Positions 36,264 to 46,925 are shown, counted from the stretch's first letter. The stretch: DNA of 64,000 nucleotides from Halichondria panicea (GCF_963675165.1 NC_087385.1:2232501-2296500); one strand, 5' to 3'. Program-made: numbers and translations. The notes: generated by a model not told the origin, from the letters alone.

Positions 36264-39200
36264 ATGTCTGCAGCTACTGCTCCTCCATTTAATAAATCTG
36301 AATCGACTCCACAGTCCATACAGAGGGTAAGCTATATAGATGCTGTTTTGTGTAAGATGCCTCTACCTGTACCTATGCTATAAAGCTAACTGTACACAAT
36401 CTACCAGCTTTAAACAATGCATGTGTATTTTTTCTAGCTATTGGATGAAAACTCGCAGTTGATAAAGGTGAGCTATTCTCGAATACGGTCGCATCTTTTT
36501 CATCCAGCACATGTATAATTATGTGTTCATTATGCACATCAAAATAAATTATTAACTCGTATGCAGGCACTTGTCGAGAATATGACCAATAAAGGGAAAA
36601 GTATGGAGTGCATACAGTGAGTGCTTTTAGTCACCATAGCGACAAACTATTGTTTTTGTTTTCACTGACTAGGTACCAACAGACGCTACATCGAAACCTA
36701 GTGTTTCTTGCTGGACTGGCTGACCCAAATCTAAACATTCAGGCTCTTATTCCAGTAAGTTGAGAAATTGGCGCCACTTGTTAAGAATTATACAGCAGGG
36801 CTTCATCTAGTGGGGAGGGGCAGGGGTGAACCTTTGCCCTCAAAATGCTCAGCTTCCCCCCCAAAATGTTGTAGAATAATGATATCATCACATTATAGTA
36901 CTGTCTCTATGATGTGCAATATGTAACTAGATCTACTGTGATGCACTAGCATGTATTATGGGGTGTGGGCAACAAATGTGGGAGTGGTCAAACGTTTTGC
37001 TGCATGCTTACGCGCGCCCCAAAACCCCCCCCCCCCCCAATTTTTAATCCTGTACATAGATAGCTAGATACGATTATGGATTATGGATAGACAAATCATG
37101 TGTATGCTTGCTTGACAGACTTCTATCAGTTGAGCCTCAATTATCCGAACACCTGGTGTCGCCACCTCATCCAGATGGCTGAAATATCGGATACCAGAAT
37201 GACTCTAAATGAGCCACGCCCATCAATGCTTCAAGTAGCCTCTGCATGCAAAATCAGCAAATGATTTCCGGAGCTCTTACAAATCTACTATATTAATATA
37301 GTCTTGGATTATAATCAGAACAAGGTAACAAGCTATACTGTTAGGCTAATCTGAAGCGTTAGGCTGCTTCTGCTAATCAGAATGCAAAAAGCTTTCAACC
37401 ACGTGGACACTTAATGCGCATGTGCGAGTAGGTGTTTGATCATTAAATGTGGCCGAATCTTTCGAATTCGGATGATCGGAGTTCAGATAATCGAGGCTCA
37501 ATTGTACTGTGAAATACCACTTATTGTGCTTCATTCAATTAGTCCTCCACCTAAATGGAATCCTTACCATGTGTTCTATTATGGGCTACCGTAGAAACTG
37601 GATTATTAGCGCTTACTTGACTATAAGCGTATCTTCATTTAAGCGCATGCTTAACTGCAGGTTTTTTGTACTCTAATTGAAGGCTTTTCCAGAAGGATAT
37701 TAGTGAAAATTTTGAATTGATTCAGCTAATTATTTTTGTTTATCTAGGAGCTAGCTAGCTTGTACAGTGCATGGTAGCTATATAGCTGGTGATATCCATC
37801 TGGAAAGACTGGGCATGCTGCTACCTTGTCTAAATGTTGTGAAATGAACTGTAAAATGGACTGTAATATAATAGTATGATATAGATCCAGTTAGGGCTGC
37901 CTGCTTGCTCACTTTCTAGCTAGGTTACGAGTCAGCTCTCATCACAGAGACATCCGGTTTATAGGCACATTCTCGAATATAAGCGTATAGAGGTCTGCTA
38001 TTTACCCCATGAGCGCATGCGCTAATAATCCAGTTTCTACGGTATCTCGCCTGTGCATTTACAGTGACATGTTTGGTTTGGTTTAAAGTACATGTACGAT
38101 CTATAATCCTATAATAAAGCCAGTTTTTTCTTTTAATGTTACCTGCTTGTTGCCTCTTTTCACAGAGTCCTGGTAGCAACCCGATGGTCCCTAGCTCCAC
38201 TTCCCCCCTTCCCCCCCCATCCAGTGGTCCCCCCTATTCCACTAATGCAGGCTCCTCCCCTGGTTCAACTCTGGCCGGGGCCGTCAGCACAGGCACTGGT
38301 CAACAGACAGTCAGACAGCCACAGGCTACAATGAACCCTCCGTCAACTTCTCCTGAGACAATCTGGTCTGCTAATTCACAAACTGCCCGAGCTACCCCAC
38401 CATCTACAATGTCTGCAGGTACATCATTACTCCCAATTGCATTTCTTATGCCTCGGTGCACATGCACAAGCGAGGTATACGGTAGTGTGTTTGTGTGTCT
38501 CTGTGTGTGTAGACACACAAACACACTACCGTATACCTCGCTTGTGTGTGTAGACTGCTACAGCTGCTCAAGGATCAATGAAGTGCAAGTAAGAGTTTCT
38601 ATAGGCTTCTAGTCATGTTTTCTTGGATTTGCAAAATAATGCTTCGTTCTCGAGTTATGCCTAGTTTTGCTTACTTGGAATGCCATTGCAGCCTTTCAGA
38701 AAATTGCGTAGCAAAACTTGTTCACCGAGTGTTGCTACTCTACGTAGTAGTTAGCTCTGCACTAGAACGCCAGCTATTGGTAGCTGCAAGCGTGAGAAGA
38801 GACCTGCAAGGCTGCTGGTGCACCCATTAATTTAGACTTGAACTTTTGGTTTTAACACAATCATGGTTGATCATTACCCACTCTTTTGAGTTTGCATGCA
38901 GCAAAAGTAATGTGTGTATAAAAACTATTAGTAGCTTTATGTTATGTAGCTTTGGCACCTCTACCGAGGCATCAGCACCCGCGGTGCTTTCATTTTGTTA
39001 TCGTTTTGCATATTCTTAATTGACCGATTGCATCTTTAGGTCAATTTCCACCTGGTGGTGGTATGCGCAGTTTTGACGGAGGAATGTGGAGTAACCAAGG
39101 GCAACAGCAAGGGATGTATGGAATGCAGCAGAGCAGCGGTTTTGGGTCGATGATGTCACCAGATGATCGTCAGAGACAACAGCAAATGCTTCGTATGAGA

Positions 39201-39407
39201 CAAGAGCAAATGATCCACGCACAGCAGATGCGTAGAATGCAAATGCAGCAAAGTGGTACTCCCAGTTCAGTTCCAGCTGGCAGTGGAATGTACCCCGGAA
39301 TGGGGCCACCTTCAGGAATGCTACCTCCAGGTGGAATGCCTCCTGGTTATCCCCAGACGAGTATGATGCAGATGTCAATGCCTCCTGGACCAATGAACAT
39401 GCATTGA
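36264..39407 (+). CDS. SS18: SS18-family BAF (SWI/SNF) subunit, complete
   Basis: SS18/SSXT is a nuclear subunit of BAF chromatin-remodelling complexes and a transcriptional coactivator. Exons: 36264-36326, 36438-36467, 36567-36616, 36673-36754, 38166-38418, 39040-39407 (TGA); 846 nt, 281 aa plus stop, all phases consistent. The N-terminal SNH domain is clear: TPQSIQRLLDENSQLIKALV, NKGKSMECIQYQQTLHRNLV, FLAGLADPNLNIQALIP. It is followed by a Ser/Pro/Thr-rich linker and a Gln/Met/Gly/Pro-rich C-terminus (QQQGMYGMQQSSGFGSMM, GMYPGMGPPSGMLPPGG), the QPGY-like activation region. It is shorter than human SS18 (about 418 aa). Intron 4 carries two transposon-like elements and intron 5 one, whose inverted relative lies just downstream of the stop. 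Confidence 0.94.
37128..37504. mobile_element. Pogo/Tigger-like inverted-repeat element in SS18 intron 4
   Basis: Starts TTGAGCCTCAATTATCCGAA and ends GTTCAGATAATCGAGGCTCAA (first 20: GTTCAGATAATCGAGGCTCA), an imperfect inverted pair about 375 bp apart. 'CCTCGATTATCCGGA'-like termini are typical of pogo/Tigger-type MITEs. No transposase is visible. Confidence 0.6.
37587..38044. mobile_element. 458-bp element with perfect 26-bp inverted termini in SS18 intron 4
   Basis: TACCGTAGAAACTGGATTAT continuing TAGCGC at the left is repeated exactly in inverse at the right (GCGCTAATAATCCAGTTTCT then ACGGTA). A second internal pair, CTATAAGCGTAT/ATATAAGCGTAT, lies just inside. The TACCGTA tip is shared with the more common TACCGTATAGCG family but the rest differs. 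Non-coding. Confidence 0.82.
38448..38972 (+). mobile_element. ATGCCTCGGT-terminus element, copy 1, in SS18 intron 5
   Basis: 525 bp between ATGCCTCGGTG and CTACCGAGGCAT. It shares long stretches with the inverse of 39768-40106 (GCAAGTAAGAGTTTCTATAG, AGTCATGTTTTCTTGGATTT, GCATTCCA/TGGAATGCC). It contains a long internal hairpin at about 38472-38542, where GCGAGGTATACGGTAGTGTG is mirrored by CACACTACCGTATACCTCGC. Confidence 0.72.
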
Positions 39408-39682
39408 ACTTGATTATTGTGTATTGCGTACAATCATGTTTTATGAGTATTAGTGTGTACCATTAGGTAGTAACATCTTCTATTCAATGTTCTCTGTATA
39501 CGTATACCGAGTGACTGTATGATGGATAGAGGCGCAGCTTGATCTAATACTTGTTTAGGTAATGATCTTGACCATTCCCGTTATTGTGCCTTAGGCTACA
39601 CGCCGTAGCCGCACGAGGGATATGACTGTGTGTGCATATAATATATAGCTATAGATACTATTACATGTAGTATATACAACCA

Positions 39683-39730
39683 TAGATGATACAGTACTGT
39701 TTCACATCCACGTCAGTACTGTATCATCTA
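39683..39730. repeat. Perfect 17-bp hairpin downstream of SS18
   Basis: TAGATGATACAGTACTG, a 14-nt loop, then the exact inverse. It lies 276 nt past the SS18 stop, so it could be folded in the 3' UTR if the transcript extends this far; otherwise it is a small foldback repeat. Confidence 0.7.
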
Positions 39731-39767
39731 CATGTATGCTATAATAATGAAAGCACCAGAGGTGCTG

Positions 39768-40106
39768 ATGCCTCGGTGGAGATGCCAAAGCTACATGTAC
39801 ATAACATAAAGCTACCACTACTAATAGCTTAATTCACATGATGAACATTTTTGCATTACACACACAAATATTGCCGTTAAAAGTTAAAGTTCAACTCTGA
39901 AAAGGCTGCAATGGCATTCCAAGTAGGCATAACTTGAGAACGAAGCATTATTTTGCAAATCCACGAATTGAAATCTAAGAAAACATGACTAGAAGCCTAT
40001 AGAAACTCTTACTTGCACTTCATTGATCCTTGAGCAGCTGTAGCAGTCTACACACACAGACACACACACTACTGTATACCTCGCTTGCGCATGCACACCG
40101 AGGCAT
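39768..40106 (-). mobile_element. ATGCCTCGGT-terminus element, copy 2, inverted relative to copy 1
   Basis: 339 bp from ATGCCTCGGTGG to CACCGAGGCAT. It matches copy 1 in reverse orientation, lacking about 125 bp present in copy 1 (the AGTTAGCTCTGCACTAGAAC region). Copies 1 and 2 bracket the last SS18 exon and its 3' flank. Confidence 0.72.
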
Positions 40107-40324
40107 AACTATAGGGGATGCTGGAAGCATTGTGTGAGGCGAGCCTAGCCTTAGCGAAGACAAAGAAGTTGTAGTGAGTTCCTTCGTTTCCTAAAGATCT
40201 CTCTAACTGCAATTCTCTTTTCCTCTTCAATTCGAACCTTTTGGCGACAGACGAGCTTCTGTCTCATAGCTCCTACATGTACTTGTTGTTAAATTTCCCT
40301 TAGCCTTGCCAGCAGATGGTGTCT

Positions 40325-40382
40325 AGACTCGCAAGCCGTCACTGTTGCAGGCGAACCTGCAACAGTGACGGCTTGCGAGTCT
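40325..40382. mobile_element. 58-bp perfect foldback element with 11-bp target duplication
   Basis: Two exact 27-bp inverted arms (AGACTCGCAAGCCGTCACTG then TTGCAGG) surround a 4-nt loop CGAA. AGATGGTGTCT occurs immediately on both sides (40314-40324 and 40383-40393). The paralogous unit B near 43115 shows the uninterrupted site CAGCAGATGGTGTGTTTGAT, so insertion rather than local inversion explains it. Confidence 0.85.
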
Positions 40383-40504
40383 AGATGGTGTCTTTGATAT
40401 GGCGTAGGGAATGCCATTCCCTGAGTTGTTGAGCTGTATCAGTTTCATCTTACTGTTTCGTAAAGGTCTCTCTCTCTAACTGTACTCTCTTCCATTTACT
40501 CTAC

Positions 40505-43052
40505 AAAGGCTCACCTTCTGTGTGAGCTGTTAGAGGAGTTCAACCTTCAACAACTTGTGACAGAGCCCACAAGAAATACCAGTATTTTGGACCTGCTCCT
40601 TACAAATAGGGAGGACATTATCCAAGAAAATGAAGTTGTAGATGAAATACCTGGATCAGATCATGAATCAGTACAGTTCTCCATCAACCTTACCAATTAA
40701 GAAAAAGATCACCAGACACAGGAGGCTGATGTACAATTTCAAAAGAGCTGATTTTAAAGCTTTTAGGGAGCTCCATGAGCAAAATACCATGGAACTGCTG
40801 CTTCCTCACAGAATCAATTGAGGACTGTTGGATACACTTTAAGGATGTTCTTCTATTGGCGGCAGATCAGTGTATTCCCAAAGTCACCCTGAAACCGAAA
40901 AAGAGGATGTCTTGGCTCTCGGATGAAACACTTCTACAAATAAAGAAAAAGAGAAGAACCTATAAGCTGGCCAAACGCACTCAAAAATCGCATCACTTTA
41001 GTAAGTATAGGGCTATCTCTGATAAAGTCCGCAACATGACCAGAAGAGACCACCTTGATCATTTGCAGGTTATAACATCCAACCTAAGCACTGATCAAAG
41101 ACCCTTCTGGCGATGGATGAAAAACATCAGAGGACACAGTTATCAGATTCCTGAAATCCATCATGGAGGTGCTACCCTCACCAATCCCTTTCAGAAGGCG
41201 GAGACATTTTGTAGATTCTTTGTGTCAAAATTAGTAAAAGAGGATACAAGTTCCCTGAAGAATATCAAGCAAGACCTGGACAAAACAACCAGTGAAATGA
41301 AAACATCAGACATTGTCATACTTGAAAGATGAGGTTTACAAGCTGTTGAGCAAGATAGATACATCGAAGGCTAGTGGACCTGATGAACTTCCTGGCAGGC
41401 TTCTGAAGGAAGGAGCTCAGTGGATTGCTAGCCCCCTGTCCAAACTATTCTCACTATCTCTAGCACAGGGAAAGCTACCGCAAGATTGGACATCAGCTAA
41501 TATCACTCCTATATTCAAAAAGGGAAACAAGCACTCTGTATCAAACTATAGACCAGTCAGTCTAACGTGCATCACAGTTAAACTTCTTGAACGTATCATA
41601 TTCAACCATGTGACTGCATTTCTAACAACAAACAAAAAACTAAGCCCATTTCAGCATGGATTTCGTAGTGACCACTCGTGTCAGACGCAACTGCTGGAAA
41701 CAGTTCATCAATGGGCAAAAACACTCGATAATAAGGGCAGCACACACGTCGTATACCTAGATTTTTCAAAAGCATTTGACACTGTACCGCATGGACATCT
41801 ACTACTCAAACTGGACCACATTGGTATAAGGGGTGACCTGCTTGAATGGATCAGAGGTTTCCTGCTTAATCGCAAGCAGCGGGTCCTATGTGACAGGGTC
41901 ACATCTGATTGGGACAATGTTCCTTCAGGGGTGCCACAGGGCTCTATACTTGGCCCCCTATTGTTCATCATCTACGTCAATGACATTGGAAATACCTTCT
42001 CCTCTCAAGCTAGACTATATGCAGATGACTGTACAATTTTTAGGAATGTTTCCTCACAACAAGATCAGATATCGCTACAAAGAGACTTGAACCAGCTATT
42101 TGAGTGGACTCAGAGCTATTTGAGTGGACTCAGAAGTGGCATTTGGCACTGAACATTACTAAATGCAAAGCAATGATTATCTCCAACAAAAGGATAAATA
42201 TAACACCATTGAAAGCATATTCCATCAACAGCAACCAACTTGATTGGGTGGAGACGTATAAATACCTGGGTGTGATCATTCACAAGAAACTATCCTGGAG
42301 TAACCACATCCTTCAAGGGTCCTCCAAAGCCATGAAAGTGTTAAACCTTCTACGTAGAACCATGCGCATGGCACCAGCAAATCCTCAAAAGAATTGGCAT
42401 ACATTGCTTTGGTATGACCTCACTTGGAGTACTGCTCACCAGTCTGGAATCCCCACCAAAAGAAATACATCCAAGATTTAGAAAAGGTACAGAAAAGAGC
42501 TGCAAGGTGGGTGGGTGGTGTTCGCTGGGATAGCTCGACTAAAAGCTGGACAGAATCATACAACACAACATGCCTCAAACTTGGATGGCTATCACTCGTA
42601 AACAGAAGGACGTACTTGGACTGTTATCAGACATTTAAAATAATCAATGGTTTGGACTGCATTAATTTTAAAGACTACTTCAAACAGAACAAGGGTAACC
42701 TCAGATCCAACTCTCACAATCTTTTTTTTTTAGTCAAGTATCAATGCCTTCAGATACTCCTACTTTGTTAATGCCACCCATGTATGGAATGAGTTACCAA
42801 TTTCAGTTGTACAATCACAAGGACCTAGCTTTAAACAAAATTTATTAAGTCATTTGTCATTAGGTTCTTTTAATTACAGTACTTAATTAAAACTTCTCTT
42901 AATTATTTCCGTTTGTTTTGTTCGTTGTGTGTGTGTATATGTTATGGGGAGCACCTAGATAGGAATACCTTTTGTGTAACCCTTTCCATGTATGTATACG
43001 TATACATGTATGGATAAAATTATTTCAATTCAATTCAATTCAATTCCTCTTC
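40505..43052 (+). pseudogene. Decayed non-LTR (LINE) retrotransposon, CR1/Jockey-like
   Basis: A 5'-truncated LINE. It begins in the end of the endonuclease domain (about 40521: SILDLLLTNRE, PGSDHESVQF with the SDH motif), followed by the reverse transcriptase: YRPVSLTCITVKLLERIIF, HGFRSDHSCQTQL, motif A YLDFSKAFDTVPH, motif B SGVPQGSILGPLLF, and motif C LYADDCTIF (YADD codons 42018-42029), then KWHLALNITKCKAMIIS, YKYLGVII and KVQKRAARWV. The frame is broken at several points: stop near 40698, shifts near 40790 and 41320, a 20-bp tandem duplication (42094-42133), and a shift near 42440. It ends in a TCAAT-type pentamer run (43025-43047), a usual LINE 3' end. Dead copy. Confidence 0.9.
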
Positions 43053-43744
43053 AGACGAGCTGAGTTTCTGTCTCATTAGCTCCTTTTGTTGTCAAACTTC
43101 CCTAAGTCTTGCCAGCAGATGGTGTGTTTGATATCCCAACGCCATTGCCTCACTACCTTAATATAATAGTTGTTGAGCTAGCTGTATCAGCAGTGAGTTC
43201 GAGTAGAAATTAAATAAACCATGCATGTAAGACAAACAGATGTCACGCTAAAAAGCGTGCAAATGGAGCGATCGTCATGCTAAAAAGCTTCAAGCGACAG
43301 ACAAACAGACAGACAGACAACATTCAGACGGATATCCGGTCGCTGGATCTAGGCGGATCTAGCTAGTATGGCTATTATGTGCTGATAGGGTTAGGTCCAG
43401 TAACCATTATATTATAGACACCAAACACAACTAGCTGTCAACAGATTCAGCGACAGAACTAGAAACCGTGCTGAAGTATTGTCTCATGAATCAGTTTATA
43501 ACGTAGACTCGTGATTAGGCCGCCCAACTTTTAGAGGGCGGCTGAAATAGAGACTAGCAGAGAAACAGTTAGACGCTACTGCTGAGTCAGCAAAAACGAA
43601 AAGCGGCCTTGTAAATGGGACTCGCCTCAGGGCTCGCCCTAGCCTCGATCCCAGGCCGCACTTCCCTTCAGGCTAGGCTCGCAGCTAGCTGTTTGGTAGT
43701 CTCATGAGACTAGCTGTTTGGATGGAGTCCAACCAACGCACATG

Positions 43745-43894
43745 TAGGACCAGAAAGCCAGAAATCGGAAAAGGCTGAAGTGAAAGGTAAATGAGTGGGC
43801 GTAGCAGGGCAATGCATTCCAAGGTTAACCCTTAACTTTTCACAGATATGCGATCTCACTTCTGCCTTTTCCTATTTCTGGCTTTCTGGTCCTA
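43745..43894. mobile_element. 150-bp MITE with 31-bp inverted termini
   Basis: TAGGACCAGAAAGCCAGAAA at the left is mirrored by TTTCTGGCTTTCTGGTCCTA at the right, with one mismatch over 31 bp. The first and last dinucleotides are TA. No coding capacity. Confidence 0.82.
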
Positions 43895-43967
43895 CACGCG
43901 CAGGTGTATAAATTGGTTTTGTGCCGAAGACAAATGAAGAGAAGGTATTGAAAGAAACAAGCATACT

Positions 43968-44800
43968 AGAGTAAACAATAGAACTTCGCACGACACATAT
44001 TTTCGAACGATTTAGCACCACGGTAAGCAAAACAAACAGCGATATGCAGAATCTGACCCTACACAAGCCGACTTACATGCCTTAGGAACAAGCTGGGTTG
44101 AATAGCAACGTCGTAGCTCTTGCAATGATGACGTAATAATCCAGAAAACAAAAGTGTGCGATAGTTGGAATTTCGAAAAAAGTAATGTATCCCCGAACCG
44201 AGGTACTTGCCGCTTTAATTAGCTAATATCGAGCTTCCCATCAGCTTTAGTATGTCCTATATAGTATGTAGTGAACATAAGCAACACTAAAATTACTTCA
44301 CTGCTACTCAAAACAAACAATAAACTTTTGAACAGTAAGTGCTGAATCAGCACTTTTAACACCCACGTGGATGGTTGTGTACAGCAGATTTTTATACAAC
44401 CATCCACGTGGGTGTTAAAAGTGCTGATTCAGCACTTACTGTTCGAAAGTTTATTGTGGAGTAGCAGTGAAGTAATTTTAGTGTTGCTTATGTTCACTAC
44501 ATACTATATAGGACATACTAAAGCTGATGGGAAGCTCGATATTAGCTAATTAAAGCGGCAAGTACCTCGGTTCGGGGATACATTACTTTTTTCGAAATTC
44601 CAACTATCGCACACTTTTGTTTTCTGGATTATTACGTCATCATTGCAAGAGCTACGACGTTGCTATTCAACCCAGCTGTTCCTAAGGCATGTAAGTCGGC
44701 TTGTGTAGGGTCAGATTCTGCATATCGCTGTTTGTTTTTGCTTACCGTGGTGCTAAATCGTTCGAAAATACGTGTCGTGCGAAGTTCCATTGTTTACTCT
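43968..44800. repeat. ~830-bp near-perfect inverted repeat with an ~11-nt centre
   Basis: Arms of about 410 bp, from AGAGTAAACAATAGAACTTC at the left to GAAGTTCCATTGTTTACTCT at the right, meeting around CAGCAGATTTT (44382-44392). Only scattered substitutions and a small indel near 44310/44457 separate the arms, so it is recent or maintained by gene conversion. Mirror-image 60-codon open frames in the arms (44407-44219 and 44367-44549) are consequences of the palindrome and not evidence of a gene. Confidence 0.88.
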
Positions 44801-44954
44801 ATTTAATATGTAAGTAATACTAGTACCAATAGCATGCCTATCGGCATGGTTAAAATGAAACAATACTCTGTGTAGAACTCTGATGGCTGAGCATGAGTAC
44901 GAGTTGAACTGACTATAGGCCTAATTATTTTATCAATTGTGATATTTACAGAAG

Positions 44955-45884
44955 ATGACTGCCTTCTATGGAGTTCGCAGAAGATTCTTCTTCACTGGAT
45001 GTACTACACTACTTTTTTGTGTAGGATGGAGCATTTATCTCATTGGGCTTATCGTTCTTGCACTTCAAACTCAAAGATCTGATTGTGGACTTAGCCTAAC
45101 GCCATGGATATTGATATTATTTGCAGCTGGAGCACCCTGCTCATTTGTTGCCCAGCTATGCGATTATGGTGTCTCTATACATCCCGTGATACAATTCTTC
45201 TCAACATTATTAGGTGTGTTGTTTAACGTTTCAATTGGTGCTATGTTGGTGGGATATTACACAGTTCCAGAATTTAATGGAACTTTTGCTAGATGCATAA
45301 TCACAGGGTCAGTTATCTGCATCCATTGCTGGTGTATCAATCTTACTTTGTCGATTTACAAAGAAAATACTCTTGAACCAGACAAAATCCCTTGCAATCG
45401 ATTGTTTCATGGATGTGCAAGAAAACTTGCTATCATACCGAGCATTCTATTGATATTCGGGGGCGTACTGGTGTTATTATATTCACCTGCATTAGGAGAT
45501 ATTTGGATTAGTCGTCGATTTTTTTGGCTGCATTTATTTTTTGGCTTGTCGACTGTGATCCTCATCTTGTCTCATGCTGGATCATGGGGTGTTACGAGCA
45601 TTGTTATAGGATTAGTCAGTTCATACATGGTTACAACATACACAGTATGTATGGGATATGTCTTCTTTGTCTGTCTGAATTACTTATTGTTTTCGAGTCA
45701 ATTTGAATCACCAAGCATGTTCCTGATGTTTACTGGCTCTCTTTTGTCTATCTTTGCGATGGTATTTGTTCTTTTACTGTGGCCATACTATACAAAATAT
45801 GAATTGGATACAGACAACAAGACACAAGACACTGATGCCATATGCATTCTTGCACTAGAACAAAACACAAGCAAAAGTAATTAG
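44955..45884 (+). CDS. Intronless polytopic membrane protein, family not recognised
   Basis: One 309-codon frame, MTAFYGVRRRFFFTGC to NTSKSN, then TAG. About eight hydrophobic helices: residues roughly 12-36, 47-67, 76-101, 112-133, 158-178, 190-208, 210-245 (possibly two) and 255-280. Basic residues RRR precede the first helix and a polar, acidic tail (ELDTDNKTQDTDA) follows the last, which suggests a cytosolic N-terminus and tail. A potential N-glycosylation site NGT lies in the loop after helix 3. TTTACAG just before AAGATG could be an acceptor for a leader exon. I see no GPCR DRY, transporter or channel signature. It differs from its neighbours in having no introns and in lying 155 bp from the end of the large inverted repeat. 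Confidence 0.68.
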   Translation: MTAFYGVRRRFFFTGCTTLLFCVGWSIYLIGLIVLALQTQRSDCGLSLTPWILILFAAGAPCSFVAQLCDYGVSIHPVIQFFSTLLGVLFNVSIGAMLVGYYTVPEFNGTFARCIITGSVICIHCWCINLTLSIYKENTLEPDKIPCNRLFHGCARKLAIIPSILLIFGGVLVLLYSPALGDIWISRRFFWLHLFFGLSTVILILSHAGSWGVTSIVIGLVSSYMVTTYTVCMGYVFFVCLNYLLFSSQFESPSMFLMFTGSLLSIFAMVFVLLLWPYYTKYELDTDNKTQDTDAICILALEQNTSKSN

Positions 45885-45966
45885 TTTGGTCAACTTTTTT
45901 ATGGCCTCTTACATAGTCTTTATAATAATTATTACACATGCATATCATAATTATTTGTGCACGTAG

Positions 45967-46208
45967 TATGTTTATTCATTATCGTATAATATCATAATTA
46001 TACCATCTTGTGTGCGTCCTTTTGTGGTGTCTACATGAGTCAACAGTGAAAGACTTTCCACTTGTCAGTTAATGTCGAGGTATACTAACTAGCATGTTTA
46101 TTCAATATCATAATTATACCATCTTGTGTGGGTCCTTTTGTGGTGTCTATATATATATGAGTCAACAGTGAAAGACTTTCCACTTGTCAGTTAATGTCGA
46201 GGTATATA
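45967..46208. repeat. Two-copy tandem repeat downstream of the membrane-protein gene
   Basis: A unit of about 120 bp (CATAATTATACCATCTTGTG, GTCCTTTTGTGGTGTCTA, GAGTCAACAGTGAAAGACTT, TCCACTTGTCAGTTAATGTC, GAGGTATA) occurs twice with very few differences, mainly an AT-dinucleotide expansion in copy 2. Confidence 0.85.
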
Positions 46209-46235
46209 TACTGGCTGTAAACAAACTTATTATGT

Positions 46236-46925
46236 ATTAGTTATATTGCCCAGCACGAGCTGTAGCCCCGAGGGCATTATGTTGCTCCAGTGCAATATAT
46301 GGCATGTTGCACAAGGGCGCCTACAATAACTAACTTAATTGTTGCCCAATGACGTCAAACTCTTCTGATTAGTTAGGTTTTCCCTACAAATTACATGCAT
46401 GTGTTTTGAGTGAAATTTTAGTGCAATATGCCATATATTGCTATATATGATTGCTATGCCGGTAGTGATGCAACATGCCATATATCTGGATATTTCTTTG
46501 ATCTGCCCACTCACTGCATGGGCAACAAACAGTTATACGTATATAAACATTATTTTTTGATAATAAAATAGTTATTGCCCAGCACCGAGTTCAACATGCC
46601 ATATATTGCACTGGAGCAATATAATGCCCGAGGGCATTATGTCATGCATCCAATGCAATATAATTATGGCATGTTGCACGAAGGTTCCTGTGGTAAATTT
46701 ACCAACAACCAATTTACCAGACAGCATAATTATGCATGGTTTTGATGCAGTTACTTTGTAATTCCAAAACGACCAAATTACAAATTTTTTTTCTCGTATC
46801 TACGCATTCTATGCAGGTTTCTATATGCAGAAAATGGTTTTCAAGGCGACAAATTAGTTATTACATGCCGGGCAATTCGTTCAAGCAGTTATTGGCCCGG
46901 TAGTAGATTGTGGTCAAGGGCCTTT
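46236..46925. mobile_element. Cluster of CCCGAGGGC / TATTGCCC inverted-repeat elements
   Basis: GTTATTGCCCAGCAC, CCCGAGGGCATTATGT and GTGCAATATATGGCATGTTG occur in both orientations between about 46236 and 46690, and a further GCCGGGCAATTCG near 46866. This looks like nested copies of the family also seen at 50231-50853. No gene is visible from 45885 to 47899. Confidence 0.6.

Larger units (their letters stand above)
40180..43195. repeat. Old ~230-bp tandem repeat split by a LINE insertion
   Basis: Unit A (about 40180-40450) and unit B (about 40450-40495 plus 43045-43195) share CTAAAG(A/G)TCTCTCT, AACTG.A.TCTCTT, ACGAGCT..TTTCTGTCTCAT, CTTGCCAGCAGATGGTGT and GTTGTTGAGCT. Unit B is interrupted by the LINE below; unit A carries the 58-bp foldback insertion. 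Together they give an insertion history. Confidence 0.65.

Noticed and set aside
38472..38542. Long GT/AC hairpin as a possible RNA gene
   Set aside because: It lies inside a transposon-like element with a second inverted copy elsewhere, so a repeat origin explains it without an RNA gene.
44219..44549. Two similar 60-codon open frames (MDGC...HTKADGKLDIS) on opposite strands
   Set aside because: They are mirror images created by the large inverted repeat; no splice sites, homology or independent coding signal.
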